Shown here in pieces: positions 22,880 through 35,500 of a stretch of 64,000 nucleotides of DNA. How positions within the stretch are numbered: position 1 is the first letter of the stretch; each line of letters opens with the position of its first letter. The translations under genes were made by a program, and so were the position numbers. Location: the NCBI GenBank assembly GCA_024195585.1, contig SWBL01000053.1, forward strand, positions 123,281-187,280, given 5' to 3'. Source of the stretch: Aureobasidium sp. EXF-3400 (lineage: Eukaryota > Ascomycota > Dothideomycetes > Dothideales > Saccotheciaceae). The notes beneath the pieces are model-generated. The model was not told the DNA's origin and did no database searches. It saw nothing but the letters and a program-made list of their open reading frames with translations.

Positions 22880-25755
22880 ATGTCTGAACCGTTCTCCGAC
22901 AAGGAGAAGTCCAACATGGACACAGCTCTGCAATCTTCTCGTTCTGCAATGCCCTTCATTGAAGAGGACGATGACGTCTGTGACGATACCAAGTCCGAGG
23001 CCAAAAATGCAAGCAATGGATATCAGTCACCTCTCTTTGAACCACTAGTATCAACGAAGAGAACGGCGGAAGACAACATGTCCACAGTGGATTCCAAGAA
23101 ACCAAAAGTCTTCACTGAATCCGGTCCGCGCGCATACGGAGGAGGTCCTGTTCGCCAGTACATTCCAGGAACTCCGTACAACTACTTGAGACACGAGCCT
23201 ATCCCAGAACTGGAGATCAACAGTGAGCGTCACTTGAAAGCCGTACAGACCTTTCGCTTCAACGCCGAGGAAGTCGCAATTCCTGCCGTCTCGCCTTACA
23301 AAGACGAAGACAAGTCAATCGGCGATGCTCATGACTGGCTGGACAAGAACAAAGGTGTTCCTGTGTTAACTCCAACTCGGTTCGTACTGATTGGTAAATG
23401 TGGTTCAGGAAAGACCAGCACTCTCAACAATCTTCTCGGTAAACCTGATCTGGCCTTCGCAGATGCTGCAGATGAAAGCGTTACTCAAGCCAATCAGATC
23501 TTCAACCATGCCATTCAGAATGAGCAATTTGTGGTTAAGGTCTTTCTTCTCAACGAAAAAGCGACCAAGAGCTTGATCGTAGATTCATTCAACACTTTGG
23601 TGGTTTATGTCGCGCGTGCAGCAGAGGCTCCAGCAGAGGGTGCAGCAGAGGGCGTTGATAATGGACTCGGACTTGTTTGTTCATCAGCCGAGACATGCGG
23701 GCAGGTAGTCCAGGATCTGTTCGCTCATGAGGATGAATTGGAGAACTTGGCTCATGTCGAACAGTTTCTCGAGAAAAGAAACATTCACCCTCAAAACGAC
23801 GGTAAGATCTCTGACGACACTGCTGAGTCGCTCTATCAGGAACTGCGTCAACGCGCTGCTTCCGAGGGCATAAATCTGGACGAACCATGCTACGAGTTCA
23901 TTGCCAAAAATGTCTCAGATTTTCGTGCAAAGACTGCCAAATTTTCCGAGCGCGGAGGCTTTGCACCCATAGTCAGCAGTATCTGTACAAAGCTCTTTTC
24001 GCCTTTACTCGCTCAGGGAATTGAGCTTGCCGACTTGCCCGGATTCTCGGACATCAATGAACATCTACGCAAAACCTCACACAACTACTCTAAGCACTGC
24101 CGAAAAGTCATCTTTGTGGCTGACTCTACAAGATGCATGAGTACTCCTGAGACCGATGAAACCCTGATAAAACTTATCAAACGTAGGTTTGCGGAGAACG
24201 TCTGCTTGGTACTCACAAAAAAAGAGGTATAACTCACAGAGCAAAAGATGTCGAAGATCAATACTAACCCGTGTCGCAGGTGGAAGTGAAGGCCATGAAC
24301 AGATGGAATAAATCTGAGCGTGCTCAGCTTGATGCAATGGAGAAATCCTTGAAGATCGCAAAAAGCCAGGTGGATGACGATGATGAGACAATTCAAGCTC
24401 AAGCCAAAGTTGAAATTGAGAACATCAAACGCCAGATTTTCGAGCACAGGATCAGAGTCCGCGAGCGCTACCTCACCGACCACTACCACCAGAAGAAGTT
24501 CCAGAAAGGTGGTAAGATCCGAGTCATCTTGGTAGCCAACCTTTGCTTCGAAAAGTACATGCTCGGTCAGCTCGACGCTACCGTACCTTACCATATGACT
24601 GGCATTCCAGACCTCCGGAAATGGATGTGTGAAACGCCCAGTCAAGATGGCATTCTGGCTTTCACACGCCGTCTCGAGAATTACGATGCCAAGCTGCAAC
24701 GCATTATACTCTGGACTGACGGACCCAAGATGCCCCCTCAGGATGCTGCAATGGTTATCTTCGAGCAGTATGCACGTTGGACAGTTGAGGATTACATGGG
24801 AAGACTGAACAACGCCTTGAAGCAGCACAAAGTCTCTTTGAACAATCGCTGTACCAGCATATGGGTCGATGGTGCTCAAAAAAAGATGAATGACTGGTCT
24901 AAGAAGTACCTGCCTCGCACTCAAGGCGTCTTTATGCGCCAGGGAGGACGACACATTCCTAAGCTCAAGGATTCTAAGCTCAAGGATTTGGGGGAAGAGA
25001 AACCACAGCTCGTCTCCTGGGTCGAAGATCTGATGACAATTGCCGAGGATGATGTTTTCAACTTTGAGTCGCTTATCAAAGTCATCCACGACGTTCAAGG
25101 AAGCATTGGCGAAGATATTTCCAAGAGTGTGAGAATGATTTGCTGCGATCTGGAAAGACTGGACGCTATCGCAAGTGCCAGCCTTGATGGCGTTTTTGAG
25201 GTTTTCGAAGACGAGAGAAAGTTGTGCATACGTGATATCAATCGTATCATCGCTAAGCTCATCAAAGACTTAAGGTAAGTCCAGTATACCGAAACTGAGC
25301 TGGGACGCCCAGACGCTGACAGAAACAGATCGACCGCACAGAACTCTATCACAGATGAGCCTATCAGTGAGGACTCACCCGTATTTGTCAAAGTGACTGT
25401 GAAGATCTTGAAAACGGCCTTTGAGAAGTTTCCTCCCAAAACCAAGAATATTACCAAGGAGCGCATGGGTCTTGTTCAGAATCAAGTCCTCGGCAACGAA
25501 GGACCTTACAGGCAGATGATCCAAGAGATCTCTAACAACTTGTCTCCACTCTTCAAGAAGTGGGCTGGCAAAGTCAACGCACGTTACAAAGCCATGCACA
25601 AAGAATTCCGTGACACTCTCTCCAAATCATTTGAAGGAAAGAAGATGTCAGACGCCAGACGCCAGGAAATCGGTCCAGCCATCAGATCCGCCATGGAGAA
25701 GGCTAGAGTTGCTCTGCAGGCCGAACTCAGTGGTTATGCAGCTGATGTCCTTTGA
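22880..25755 (+). CDS. Large P-loop GTPase resembling nuclear GTPase SLIP-GC
   Basis: Exons are 22880-24226, 24280-25274 and 25329-25755, giving 922 aa. Introns of 53 and 54 nt have TACTAAC and CTGAC branch sites. An acidic, disordered N-terminus of about 110 residues with a basic patch (KKPK) is followed by a GTPase domain. Its P-loop is GKCGSGKTS at about 172-180, G3 is DLPGF at about 385, and G4-like TKKE at about 446-449 has Glu where Asp is usual. Between P-loop and G3 is an insert of about 200 residues. The C-terminal half is helical and charged (KSLKIAKSQVDDDDE, IKRQIFEHRIRVRERYL), as in dynamin-like proteins. The architecture matches fungal proteins similar to vertebrate SLIP-GC, whose fungal role is unknown. 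I infer a GTP-driven mechanoenzyme; the substrate and location are not visible. Start 22880 is the first ATG that gives a natural N-terminus; 22913 is possible. Confidence 0.8.
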
Positions 25756-26392
25756 AACACTGGCACATTCTGGATATTGAGATGAGAGAAGCGAAAAGAA
25801 TGACGACAAGAGTATAGACACGGCAGAAAAAGGAGAAACCAGTTCAAAAGCGAAGGAGAGAAAGGCGGATGAACAGTAACAACTTTGACGACTTGCAGCG
25901 ACGTCACGAAGCTCATGAAAGGGCATTGACGACATCCTGCGGCAGTAAACCAAGAAAAGGAGGTTTACATTCATACGGTCCTTACAGCATACATCAGCCG
26001 GTTAGAAGAATTTTGCATCAAGGATTGGCGTTCTCACAGAAGGAGGGCGCGTGGGGTTGGCAGTTTCAGTATTCTAGCCACCAGCACAATTGATGATTGC
26101 CTTCCATTTCAACTTACCTTAGTTCGTGACTTCCTGCTTATGTGTGATTTTGATGAATCATTAATAATGGTAGAGGCAGACAGAGGAGGTCGCATGCGGG
26201 TCGGTGGAATGAGTCCCTCCGTCTTGTCGGAAGGAGCTATCTCCGTAATTGCCTGTTTGGGAAGCCCTATATCCGACATACATCAAAGAGCTAATATAAA
26301 GTCAGCACTCCTGCGACATTCATGTCTATATTTCTATTCAAACACATCGTTGATCTTCAAGAGTTCATATCCAACAACACAAATCATCAAAA
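25756..26392. other. Intergenic GTPase / NmrA-like gene
   Basis: 637 bp with no supported gene. A TATA-like CTATATCC near 26267 and TAATATAAAG near 26292 lie about 100-125 bp upstream of the NmrA-like start and are plausible core promoter elements. Confidence 0.45.
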
Positions 26393-27488
26393 ATGTCTTC
26401 TCCTATCAAAAAAGTAGCCATCGTCGGCGTAAGAAATCCAACCTTCCATCCTTCTCGGTACTTCAACTAACAACTTTCCAAAAAGGCAACCGGCAACATG
26501 GGCAAACACACCATCGCTGAGCTGCAAAAGTCCAACAAGCATTCTATTACCGCTCTCACCCGCAAAGGCAGCAGCATTTCTCTTTCTTCCTCCATCAATG
26601 TTCTCGAGGTCGACTATGATTCCATCGAGAATCTCACCTCAGCGCTTGACGGCCAAGATTTGTTGATGATTACTCTGGCTGTGGACACACCTCCTCACAT
26701 CCACCCCAACCTCGTTTCCGCAGCAGCAGCCGCAGGAGTAAAATACGTGATCCCCAACGCCTACGGATTTGACTTTACCAACCCTGCCATCAACGCGGAC
26801 ATCCCTGTTGGCCATCTCGCCCAAGAATACTTCTCCACCATCGAATCACACGGAATGATTCATTTCTCCCTGGTTTGCGGCTTCTGGTACGAATGGAGTC
26901 TAGGTATTCCTTGGTGCTATGGCATCGACCTCTTGCACCGCAAAGCTATCTTCTACGACGATGGCAATACTAAAATGAATACATCTACTTGGGAGCAATG
27001 TGGAAGGGCTATTGCTGCATTGGTCTCGATGTCAGAGCAAGAGTTGGACAAATACAAGAATAGGAGTTTGTATGTTAGTAGTTTTAGGGTTACGCAGAGG
27101 GAGATGTTGGATAGTGTGCATAGGGTTTTGGGAACTGAAGATCAAGACTGGGAAATCAGTTTCGAGGATACGAAACAGAGATATCAGAAAGCGATCAAGG
27201 ATATGCAGGATGGAGATCGGACTGGATTTGGAAGAGGTAAGTTTTCTCTTTTTCCCATTCTCACCTCTTTGTGTTTTAATAGAACAATGCATCTGTAATA
27301 GAAAAAGAACTGACTAGAGTTGGAATATAGCAATGTACGCAAGAGTGTTTTACCCAGATGGCAGTGGCGATTACGAGAGCAGTAAAGGACTCGACAACGA
27401 AGGCTTACATTTGCCACAAGAGGACCTGGACGAAGCGACAAAGAGGACTGTAGAAATGGTCAATAGTGGATGGAATCCTTTTGGTTGA
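26393..27488 (+). CDS. NmrA-like / isoflavone reductase-like NAD(P)-binding protein
   Basis: Exons are 26393-26428, 26486-27236 and 27331-27488, giving 314 aa. The first exon supplies MSSPIKKVAIVG and the splice completes the dinucleotide-binding loop GATGNMG (residues 12-18). The Rossmann pattern continues with a hydrophobic strand (LLMITLAVD) and AAAAAGVKYVIPNAYGFDF, as in NmrA/PCBER proteins. Members either reduce small phenolic or other metabolites with NADPH or act as redox sensors without catalysis; the substrate cannot be told from sequence. No signal or membrane segment is seen, so it is probably cytosolic. Introns are 57 and 94 nt with CTAAC and CTGAC branch sites. It converges with TRS120, leaving 283 bp between stops. 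Confidence 0.88.
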
Positions 27489-27771
27489 AAGAGAGAGACA
27501 CAACTCGGAAACTCTTGTTTTATCTGTGTTTGTTCTTGTCACAAACGTGGGGTTTGTTCTCTACTCTGTTGTAATAATTTGCCTTGGGAATGTTTAGTGT
27601 ATCGAAACGTTATATTGTTATATCGGATTGTTGACTTTAGTCTCGTTGACCTGAAAACATCGGGCTGTATGTGCCGCTATGGAAAGCTTCATTCTGTGAC
27701 AAATGTCACCTGTGTGTGAAGCATAGGGCCCTGAGAATGACAGCATGACAATGGCGCCACACACGCAACAT

Positions 27772-30700
27772 CTAGTTGACGATAATTCTACACGCCTCTT
27801 CACCTCGCCACACCCTCCTCTCCTTCCTCGCAAGCCCCTCTTTGCCAGCTTCAAAGTCTTCCGTTTCAACCTCGCCAATCTCTTTCCTTGCAGGGACTGA
27901 CAACGCAATCTCTTCAACCATGGCACCGACTTCAAACTCGCCGCTGACAAGAGGACAAAGGCCAAGTTCAACAGTGACAGAGCCGTGTGGTGAGAGTGGA
28001 GGCAAACATTGCTGCAAGACACCACTGAATAGCAACCGGCGAGAGATGTCCAGACTTGTTTCTACAGAGCTTTGATCTGCGAGTGTGGGTTGCAGGCGCA
28101 AGAGTGCTTTGATTGTGGCATTGCTCTTGTTGTGTACAGTTGTGCGTAACGTCAATAAACTCTCGGCTTTGACGCTGAATCTACTGCGGCCAGTCTGTTG
28201 AACATCTTTGTTTTCTGTGGCTGTAACAGACATTGTGGTAGTGATGTCTTGAAGTCGAACTGTTTCAATCATCTTTGGATTCATCCTTAGACCGCGCAGA
28301 TCAATGTTGCCGCTTCTGTCTGAGCCCTTTTCTTCCCATGTACCGCGAAGGTACTTGAGCACTTCCTCTCTGAACCAGAATTGTTCTCTTGTTGCGCGCT
28401 CAAGATCTGCAGAAACTGGTCCATCAGCGGAGACGACAAATTGTCGTTGGTTCTGCTGAGACAAGATTGGAATAGGTGCATAAGGGTTTGCAACATGCAG
28501 GCGAGGAAGGAGTAACACAAGACGTGCTACGTGACCAGGATGAATGACTTCATGAACCGCATAAGCGCGATCCCAGCTCTCATCAGAAGACGAAGAGCGC
28601 ACTTGAACAGACACGGTCAACGGGTTTGGCCACGAGTTGCGCAGATCGAGAAGAAGCAAACAATGCTCTTCATTACTCGACTCCAAGCCTACACGATCTA
28701 GCAAGGTTCGGAAACGATTGTTGCCCTTCTCTACTGGATGTGATGGTGATCGTGGTGACTTTGGCCGTTGACCCTGTTTCTGTAACTCTCTATTCGTCCA
28801 GGCGAAGTCGGCAGGAAACTCGCTGAAGTCGATTCGGTGAAGTTGGATGCTGGCGTTGACGGTGATATCGATTGGCACTGAGACTTGGCGGGTGAATGCC
28901 CGACCTTCGACTTCCGAAAAAGGGTTTCCTAGATATGCGTAGTCGAACATGATCTTTGCGGCTGCCAGACCTGGCTTTCCGAGCACGGTAATGTCGAAAG
29001 TTGCCAGTTCTCCGGGCAAGATGGTCATGTCTTGGCCGCCTCCTGATCGAGCCCATGTAAACGTAGGATTGGTGGACAACTCGAGCTCAAGTCCGTACAT
29101 ATCGGGCTTGGTCAGCTCCTTCGCTGCCAAAGCTGTGTGAATGGATGATGTCAAGGAGTCGTCGAATGATATATGGAGAAAGTCGACAGTAACGTCCAAT
29201 GAGGTGTTTCGAAGAGTGATTCTGAATGTTTTCTTCTGTCCCTCCAGGACCATCAAGGCTGATTCGGAAAGGTCAAGACTGTCAAGTATGACATGTGGTT
29301 GAGCTTGAATGGCAACAGCGGAAACAGTCGTTGGTTTGGGGGGTACAGGTTTTGACGAGCGACCTTTGGAGCTTCTTGATTGTGTAGTGGCTGATGCCGA
29401 ATCCCGAGCTGAGAGACCAAGTTCTTTCACCTTGATTGGAAAGTCCGGTTTCCAGGATGATTGATGGATTGGGAAAATTTGATCTCTACACCCGAACATC
29501 CGGATAGAGCAACCGATGATCCGGATCTGACCCTCTTCTTTGGCGCGTGCAGTAATCACAACATCTTGAAGTCTGGCGGGTCCTAGGATGATGGAATGCT
29601 CCTCAATCTCAACCGCTGGACCATCAGTGACTAGTGACAAATGCTCAATCCTAATCTCAAAGTCGTACGGATTTTGTAGTGTAACAACGAGCTCAGCCGG
29701 CTCGCCAACGACAACAACCTTATCTTCAGTCTTGTGCGTCTCTTTGACAAAAGGATTATACAAGAAAGGAGACTTTCCAGGTTTGTTGTCCGAATCGAAC
29801 AGCAAGTCAGACTTGTGACGCTCTCGCAACTTCTCATTGTTTGTGTCGTCGATCCACTGAACATTTCGAACAAGGAAGTCGTCCCAGTACAGAGCTCGGA
29901 TGTTTGGCAGACCAATCTTGCCCGCAGCGTTTATGGTTCTTGCCATGTTGGATATCAACCGAAGTTGTTCTTCTGTAACCATTGTGACACGACGATTATG
30001 CTCATGCACAGTCATGGTTCCCTGCGGGCCAACGACTCGTAACAGCAGAGCAGAAAAATGCACGACCCCTGGTAAATCTGGCAATGCCTCACAAAAGTCG
30101 ATGCACGCTCTCAGTATGTCGATCTTGAGGTTAATGCTGCCGAAAGACTTTGTGCTGGCTGATTGGGTAGCCAAAGCGATTGTAGCATTGATCATTACAT
30201 CCAGAACATTTTCCTGCTCACCGTCTGATGTTTTCTTCTCATTCCCGAGATGATCTTGATCGCGAGCACCATAAGTAGAGTGAAGATCTCGTAGCATATT
30301 TCCAAGACCCACTTGTTCCCCAGTATTTTCTGAGGACGGCAATCCGGTACTGAATGCAGCAGACAAGCTTGCAGCAGGATGTATACCCATCTCAGCAGCG
30401 CCCACTTTTCTGGCTTGCACTAGAGCAGGAACAAGAAGTGTAATCATTTCCTTCACAATGACAGCTTTCTTGCGCTCAAATCCGAGCATAGAAAGAACAG
30501 AGACTATGCCTGCCTGAATGGCTATCGTATCGGCAAGAGGCACGCCAGCACTTGGCGGTGGGTATGCACGAAGAGCGATATCAGCGATAGCATGTTTTGA
30601 AATGCCACCAGAGAAACCCGCGTTGGCTTTTGGTTGATACAAGGAGCGACTTGATGAGGATGCAATCTTTTGTAAGATGGCAGAGTCCAGCTCACCACCT

Positions 30701-32001
30701 GCATTTTGTAAAAAGGCGAGTAATTTTGAAAGTCTCAAGACACTTTCTGAATAGGCAACAGGAGATATGGGCTCACCAGCCAACGTGCTTGTTCTTTCGT
30801 ATACAGAGATGATCATGGGTATAAGATCGGGAAGAAGTCTGGAGGCTCTTGAAGCAGCTAGTTTGGCAGTAGCAGGATCCTGCTGACCTATGGGCGGTAC
30901 ACCGTCTCTGGTAATGGCGGAGGAAATAAGAGATGAAGATCTGTCAGGTCCAGAATTGCAGATAGCAGGGATGGGGAAATCAAAGCCAGACCAGATAAGC
31001 AGAAGCATACAGACTACTATACTCTCCAAGCCCTTTGCGTACCACAGATAGTCAGAGGCACTGCGAGCCTTGTTTGTGTTTTCAACGAGTTCTCGCCAAG
31101 CATCATTCCAGCGTCCAGCTAGCATGTACAGGTTTCCGACAACGATGCCAACTCTTGCTTTGCCTTTGTTCTTTGCTCTTTCTTGTGCACTGGTTGACGC
31201 AAACGCTTGGGTTGACATACGATCTCTATTCGCAATCTTGCCGCTATCGGATCGTGTGTGTGCTCCCATATCATCAAAGTTGGTGGGTGGGCCTCTTGGA
31301 GGAGGGGTCTCGGAGCGAGAAAGGGCGAGGGAAGAATCGGCGGGCGAGGCTGGGCGCGAAGAATCCATGCGCAACGAAAGAGAGCGGTCTAGTTGTGGAC
31401 GAGAGGTGGAAGCACCTGGTGACTGGACACTTGGCAGAGCTTGTACAGCAGTGGCATAAGTGCCCATCTCGGACAGCAGTCTGGCTGAAATGTCGCACAT
31501 GACGGTATTCATGGTGGTTGTCTTTGTGGCATGCGAGGGTGGGACGCAGATTGCCTTTTCCAAATTCCAACTTTGTTGCTGCTCCTGAGTACAATCCATG
31601 ACAAGTAATTGCGAAAGCAGGATTTTGGGGTGCTGTTCAGCCAATTTGTCTGATACTTGTTGTAATTCCTCCTTAGGCGACGACTCGTATTCTTTCGCAT
31701 CGACAATGCCCAGGACCATCAAGTGCTCTCTGAACAGGTCGAAAGGGACCAACTGAGTGTGTGAGGGCGGTGGGACCGAAGTCGAGAAGTTGTACAGAAG
31801 GGAGCCATTTGGAAAGGCCAGAGGAGAGAAGAGGTTGTTTGCGGATTTTGCATCAGGACTAATGTCTCCTAGTCGTACACTGTCGTGCTGTTCTAGTCGT
31901 TGCAAGAAGGTGGTGAAGCGGTGCTTCTTGATGCGCCCGGCGGGGAGGACGAGGACTCGCACGCGCGCCGGCGCGATGGGCGAGAGGTGGTCGTTTGCCA
32001 T
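27772..32001 (-). CDS. TRS120: TRAPP II complex subunit Trs120 / TRAPPC9 (HypA)
   Basis: A 1409-aa intronless gene for the TRAPP II-specific subunit that directs the complex to act as exchange factor for Ypt31/32 (Rab11) at the late Golgi. The N-terminus MANDHLSPIAPARVRVLVLP matches the family's conserved start (LSPIAPARVRVLLLP as I recall from Aspergillus HypA), so 32001 is preferred to an in-frame ATG at 32025. Family features include FGSINLKIDILRACIDFCE, LQNPYDFEIRIEHLSLVTDG and the beta-sandwich-like C-terminal half. A Ser/Pro-rich linker at about 200-270 and a Lys/Ser-rich linker near residue 890 are the variable parts. It is divergent from TSC2. Confidence 0.93.
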   Translation of the reverse strand: MANDHLSPIAPARVRVLVLPAGRIKKHRFTTFLQRLEQHDSVRLGDISPDAKSANNLFSPLAFPNGSLLYNFSTSVPPPSHTQLVPFDLFREHLMVLGIVDAKEYESSPKEELQQVSDKLAEQHPKILLSQLLVMDCTQEQQQSWNLEKAICVPPSHATKTTTMNTVMCDISARLLSEMGTYATAVQALPSVQSPGASTSRPQLDRSLSLRMDSSRPASPADSSLALSRSETPPPRGPPTNFDDMGAHTRSDSGKIANRDRMSTQAFASTSAQERAKNKGKARVGIVVGNLYMLAGRWNDAWRELVENTNKARSASDYLWYAKGLESIVVCMLLLIWSGFDFPIPAICNSGPDRSSSLISSAITRDGVPPIGQQDPATAKLAASRASRLLPDLIPMIISVYERTSTLAGEPISPVAYSESVLRLSKLLAFLQNAGGELDSAILQKIASSSSRSLYQPKANAGFSGGISKHAIADIALRAYPPPSAGVPLADTIAIQAGIVSVLSMLGFERKKAVIVKEMITLLVPALVQARKVGAAEMGIHPAASLSAAFSTGLPSSENTGEQVGLGNMLRDLHSTYGARDQDHLGNEKKTSDGEQENVLDVMINATIALATQSASTKSFGSINLKIDILRACIDFCEALPDLPGVVHFSALLLRVVGPQGTMTVHEHNRRVTMVTEEQLRLISNMARTINAAGKIGLPNIRALYWDDFLVRNVQWIDDTNNEKLRERHKSDLLFDSDNKPGKSPFLYNPFVKETHKTEDKVVVVGEPAELVVTLQNPYDFEIRIEHLSLVTDGPAVEIEEHSIILGPARLQDVVITARAKEEGQIRIIGCSIRMFGCRDQIFPIHQSSWKPDFPIKVKELGLSARDSASATTQSRSSKGRSSKPVPPKPTTVSAVAIQAQPHVILDSLDLSESALMVLEGQKKTFRITLRNTSLDVTVDFLHISFDDSLTSSIHTALAAKELTKPDMYGLELELSTNPTFTWARSGGGQDMTILPGELATFDITVLGKPGLAAAKIMFDYAYLGNPFSEVEGRAFTRQVSVPIDITVNASIQLHRIDFSEFPADFAWTNRELQKQGQRPKSPRSPSHPVEKGNNRFRTLLDRVGLESSNEEHCLLLLDLRNSWPNPLTVSVQVRSSSSDESWDRAYAVHEVIHPGHVARLVLLLPRLHVANPYAPIPILSQQNQRQFVVSADGPVSADLERATREQFWFREEVLKYLRGTWEEKGSDRSGNIDLRGLRMNPKMIETVRLQDITTTMSVTATENKDVQQTGRSRFSVKAESLLTLRTTVHNKSNATIKALLRLQPTLADQSSVETSLDISRRLLFSGVLQQCLPPLSPHGSVTVELGLCPLVSGEFEVGAMVEEIALSVPARKEIGEVETEDFEAGKEGLARKERRVWRGEEACRIIVN

Positions 32002-32597
32002 TTGCTCATGACATGGCTTGTACAAGTAGAATCGTCAATGTTTTGGCAGGAGCCAAATGCGCAACTAAGGTGTCTGTTGTTGCCCCTGGCCAATCACAGC
32101 TCCTAGACGCTGCTCTCCTCCGCACCTTCTCCGCAATCTAGACGCTATCTCACACAAATCGCTATGACACTCTGCCTGAACACAGATATCAACCATCGTA
32201 CACATCTGCTCCTGGATCAGCATGAGAATAACCCTATCTAGATGATTCATACTCTTCACTCTAAACCATTTCTTCACCACGCCGACGTCACATGAAATTC
32301 ATTCGATTCTTCTCCTTACAATCACCTTATCTCATGAGGGAGCCGTGACGTGATTAACCTTCAGAATATGGCTCTACTCAGAGGGTTTAGGGAGCCCTAC
32401 GAACGCAACTTTCTGGCAGCTCCGAGACCTAGGTTCAACAGAAGGTGGGTACCTTTTCATACTTTACTGACTCGTCTCCATACCGTACCACGAAGCCGGG
32501 GCCATGTCGCGTCAACGCCGGCTAACGGCGGGGCATCAATCACCACCATCGCCCAAGACTTCTCATCTCGTCCAATGCTTGGTCCCTCATACTGAAC
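32002..32597. other. Shared promoter region TRS120 / TSC2
   Basis: 596 bp between the two divergent starts. ATGs at 32368 and 32504 open other plus-strand frames (the second reads MSRQRRLTAGHQSPPSPK), so TSC2 could begin upstream through a small intron that I could not place. No tRNA or repeat. Confidence 0.45.
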
Positions 32598-35500
32598 ATG
32601 CCCATGCTAAGCAAGATATACAGCGTCTCTTCAAAACTCTCGGTTCCGACATCCCTTGCCTCATCAAGGGAGAAGCCGCAATATCATCTAAAAAACTTGC
32701 TACGAGAATTAGATACCCATGACCAGGAAAAAGACCTCATCCAGCTGCAGCAGAGGATATGCGATTCGATAGACGACTTCCCCGTCCCTGATGTCGAAAA
32801 AGTCTTTCGTTCTGCCGAAAAGCTACTTCGTGAACAGGATCTCGTCAAAACTGACCTTGGCTTGGCCATCATTGCAAAGCTCGCCTTCAAACCAGAGTGC
32901 ACCCCCGCAAATCGCTTACACTTCTTTCACACCTTGTACCAAGATGGTTCCACAAATCGCTATACTGATTTTCCCTCGTACCTCCTTGCAATACTCACTG
33001 ACAATGGCCGTCAACTCGAGGGTTTCGAGCCTCTGCTGTCAGACTTGACTCCTGCACTTCTGCAAGAAGTCGATTCTGAATTTGCCGAGAAAGACCTAAG
33101 GAGACGAGAAGCCCGGACATCTGGTCTGCCGGTCTCGACCTCACTCGACCTCGTTAACAACACTGTCAAGTACAATGCGAGGTTCTTTAGCGATGCCGAC
33201 ATAACTTTACTGGTCCAGGAAATGTTTGATCTGCGACATCGGCTGGCTTTCGACGATCCAGAAAAGATTTGCGATATCCTGGGCACTCTGATCATTTACA
33301 CTCACATCCCGAAGGATGCAGTTCTGATTGCTACGAGGACTCTGTGCTTCTTGAGAGAACGAAACGGTCTTGAGCAGAAGACGAGCAAGACTTTCTCTTA
33401 TTTCATGAATACCCATCTCAAAGATGAAACCATTGAGAGTCTCCTTGGCAGGTTCGAAGACGATAACACATGCCCCCTGGAAGCTGCTGGAGCTGCTGCT
33501 TTGCTTGAGTTGTCACTGGTAAATGCGATAACAAGGCATTCGATCGACCTGGACATCAATCGTTTGATGGATGCACTTGCAAGATCTGTACCAGAGGAGA
33601 CTGCCTCTGCGTATGCCAGGTTACGCTTGGAACTAATCAAAGTCCTTGTACAGGATGGAGAGATGCAACAGAAGCTCCTGGCGGCTCCGGACTGGATTCA
33701 CATACAGGAAGCCATCATTCGAAACGCCAAAGCTCCACTTGAATCCCTCTCGGTCGGATTGAACAAGGAGGATGGCGCTCTTGAACGTTTCATGAAAGAT
33801 CGTGAGAACAGAAGGGAGACTGTTCGTGCGATTGTTTCATGTCTCGAGCGTATTGACGGAATTAGCCTCCAGCAGTCTAGAACACTGCGTCGGACTGCAC
33901 TCCACGTGGCGCCATGGTTGACGGAACAACAGTCCATGAAGTTGATATCCGCATACCAACCATCTTCGTTCCGCATCTCGATCGGCAATTGGCTTGGCGA
34001 GATTAGGGAACTTGCCAACCATTTTATTCTCAACACTTCTTGCCACCTTACACTTCGTCAGAAAGCTCTAAGAGTCATCAAGTCTGTGTGGCGCACAGCT
34101 CAACAACTTGGTGAAGAGGAGGCCACCAATACATGCCGCGACTTGATTGTGAATGCTCTTGACAACGAAACGAATTATGCGTTCAGAGGAAACCTAGTGC
34201 ATGTTCTACTTCATTTCACAGTTGGAGTAAGCGACGCAATCTTCTATCGAACCTTGGAGGTGTTTGTGAAATCCGCACGTACGAGCTGTTATCATGAACT
34301 CATCGAGGTACCATTTTTCGCTGAGCCAGAGGCTCCCAAGGATGCAAAGCCCGATCTCGATTCGCAGAACCAACCACAAGACGAAGAATTACCATCTATT
34401 CTACCTGATGCCGGACTGGTGGCATTGTTGATGAGAAGCAGTGTTGATCAACTCGAAAGATCGCGAAGAGTATACGATGAGATGCTGCAACTCATTGCTA
34501 TACCTGAACGACCTGCTGAAGCCACAGTCATGCTGCTCAGAGGCCTGTTCCGTATTCGAAGTGATTTAGACCACCGCATATTTTTCCTTGCAAATTCGGA
34601 AGGCGAGAGTCTTGCAAAGGTGCTCCACAGGAACTCCGAATCTCCCTTCTTGCAATCCCGCAGATCTTCCCTACAGTCAGGAATATCAATCATGCCACCT
34701 GTCTGGAAGTATGGTGACATTCATGGTCTGCCCGAGTCTCCTTCAACGACAGTAAGCGCTGTACTCCGGTCAGAATCCAAACCTGTTGACGGAGTCGACT
34801 GCAGCCTCAACATGAGATCTTGGCTTGAGATAGTCATCCAGTTGTTGGAGTCTGCGAGCTGTGACTGGGAGGTGTATAGCTACATTATCGTTCACGTTGG
34901 CCCTCAAGTTTCCAACCAGTCACTGTTTGCCGAGAATATCCACGAGATCAGGTTACTCAGAAATCTGGTTTGTAAAAAGATACAGTCTCAAACGATTTTC
35001 AGACCACCAGAGACCTCAAATCTGCGACAAGGCGACGTGGCTTTGTGCTTGTACCACATCCTCACTACCTGTATCGGATACCATTGGCGTTTCCCCCGGA
35101 AGGAGAATGTAGACACAATCACTACCCTCGTCAAAGGTCTAACACTATGGGATCGCACAACTATAGCTTGCGTCAACGCGCTAACCTTGAGTTGTTACGA
35201 GCTGCCGGTATCTTTGAGTCGAGATCTCGTTCGTATCGTGGCGCAGATGTCCACCATTGTTACCAAATCAGACTCAGCAATCCATGTGCTCGAATTCCTG
35301 GCAGGGCTGTCCCGTATCGATGAGCTAGTCAACCAATTTCATGGCGATGAGATCAAGACAGTCTTTGGTGTATGCTTCAGCTACATTGACTACGCCAGAG
35401 GTAAGAAATTCGATGAACAGAACCGCTCAAGGCCATCAGGGCCGCCTACCAGAAACTCTTCAGTTGTGGAAAGCAATTACCGCCCATCTACAGAGGACAT

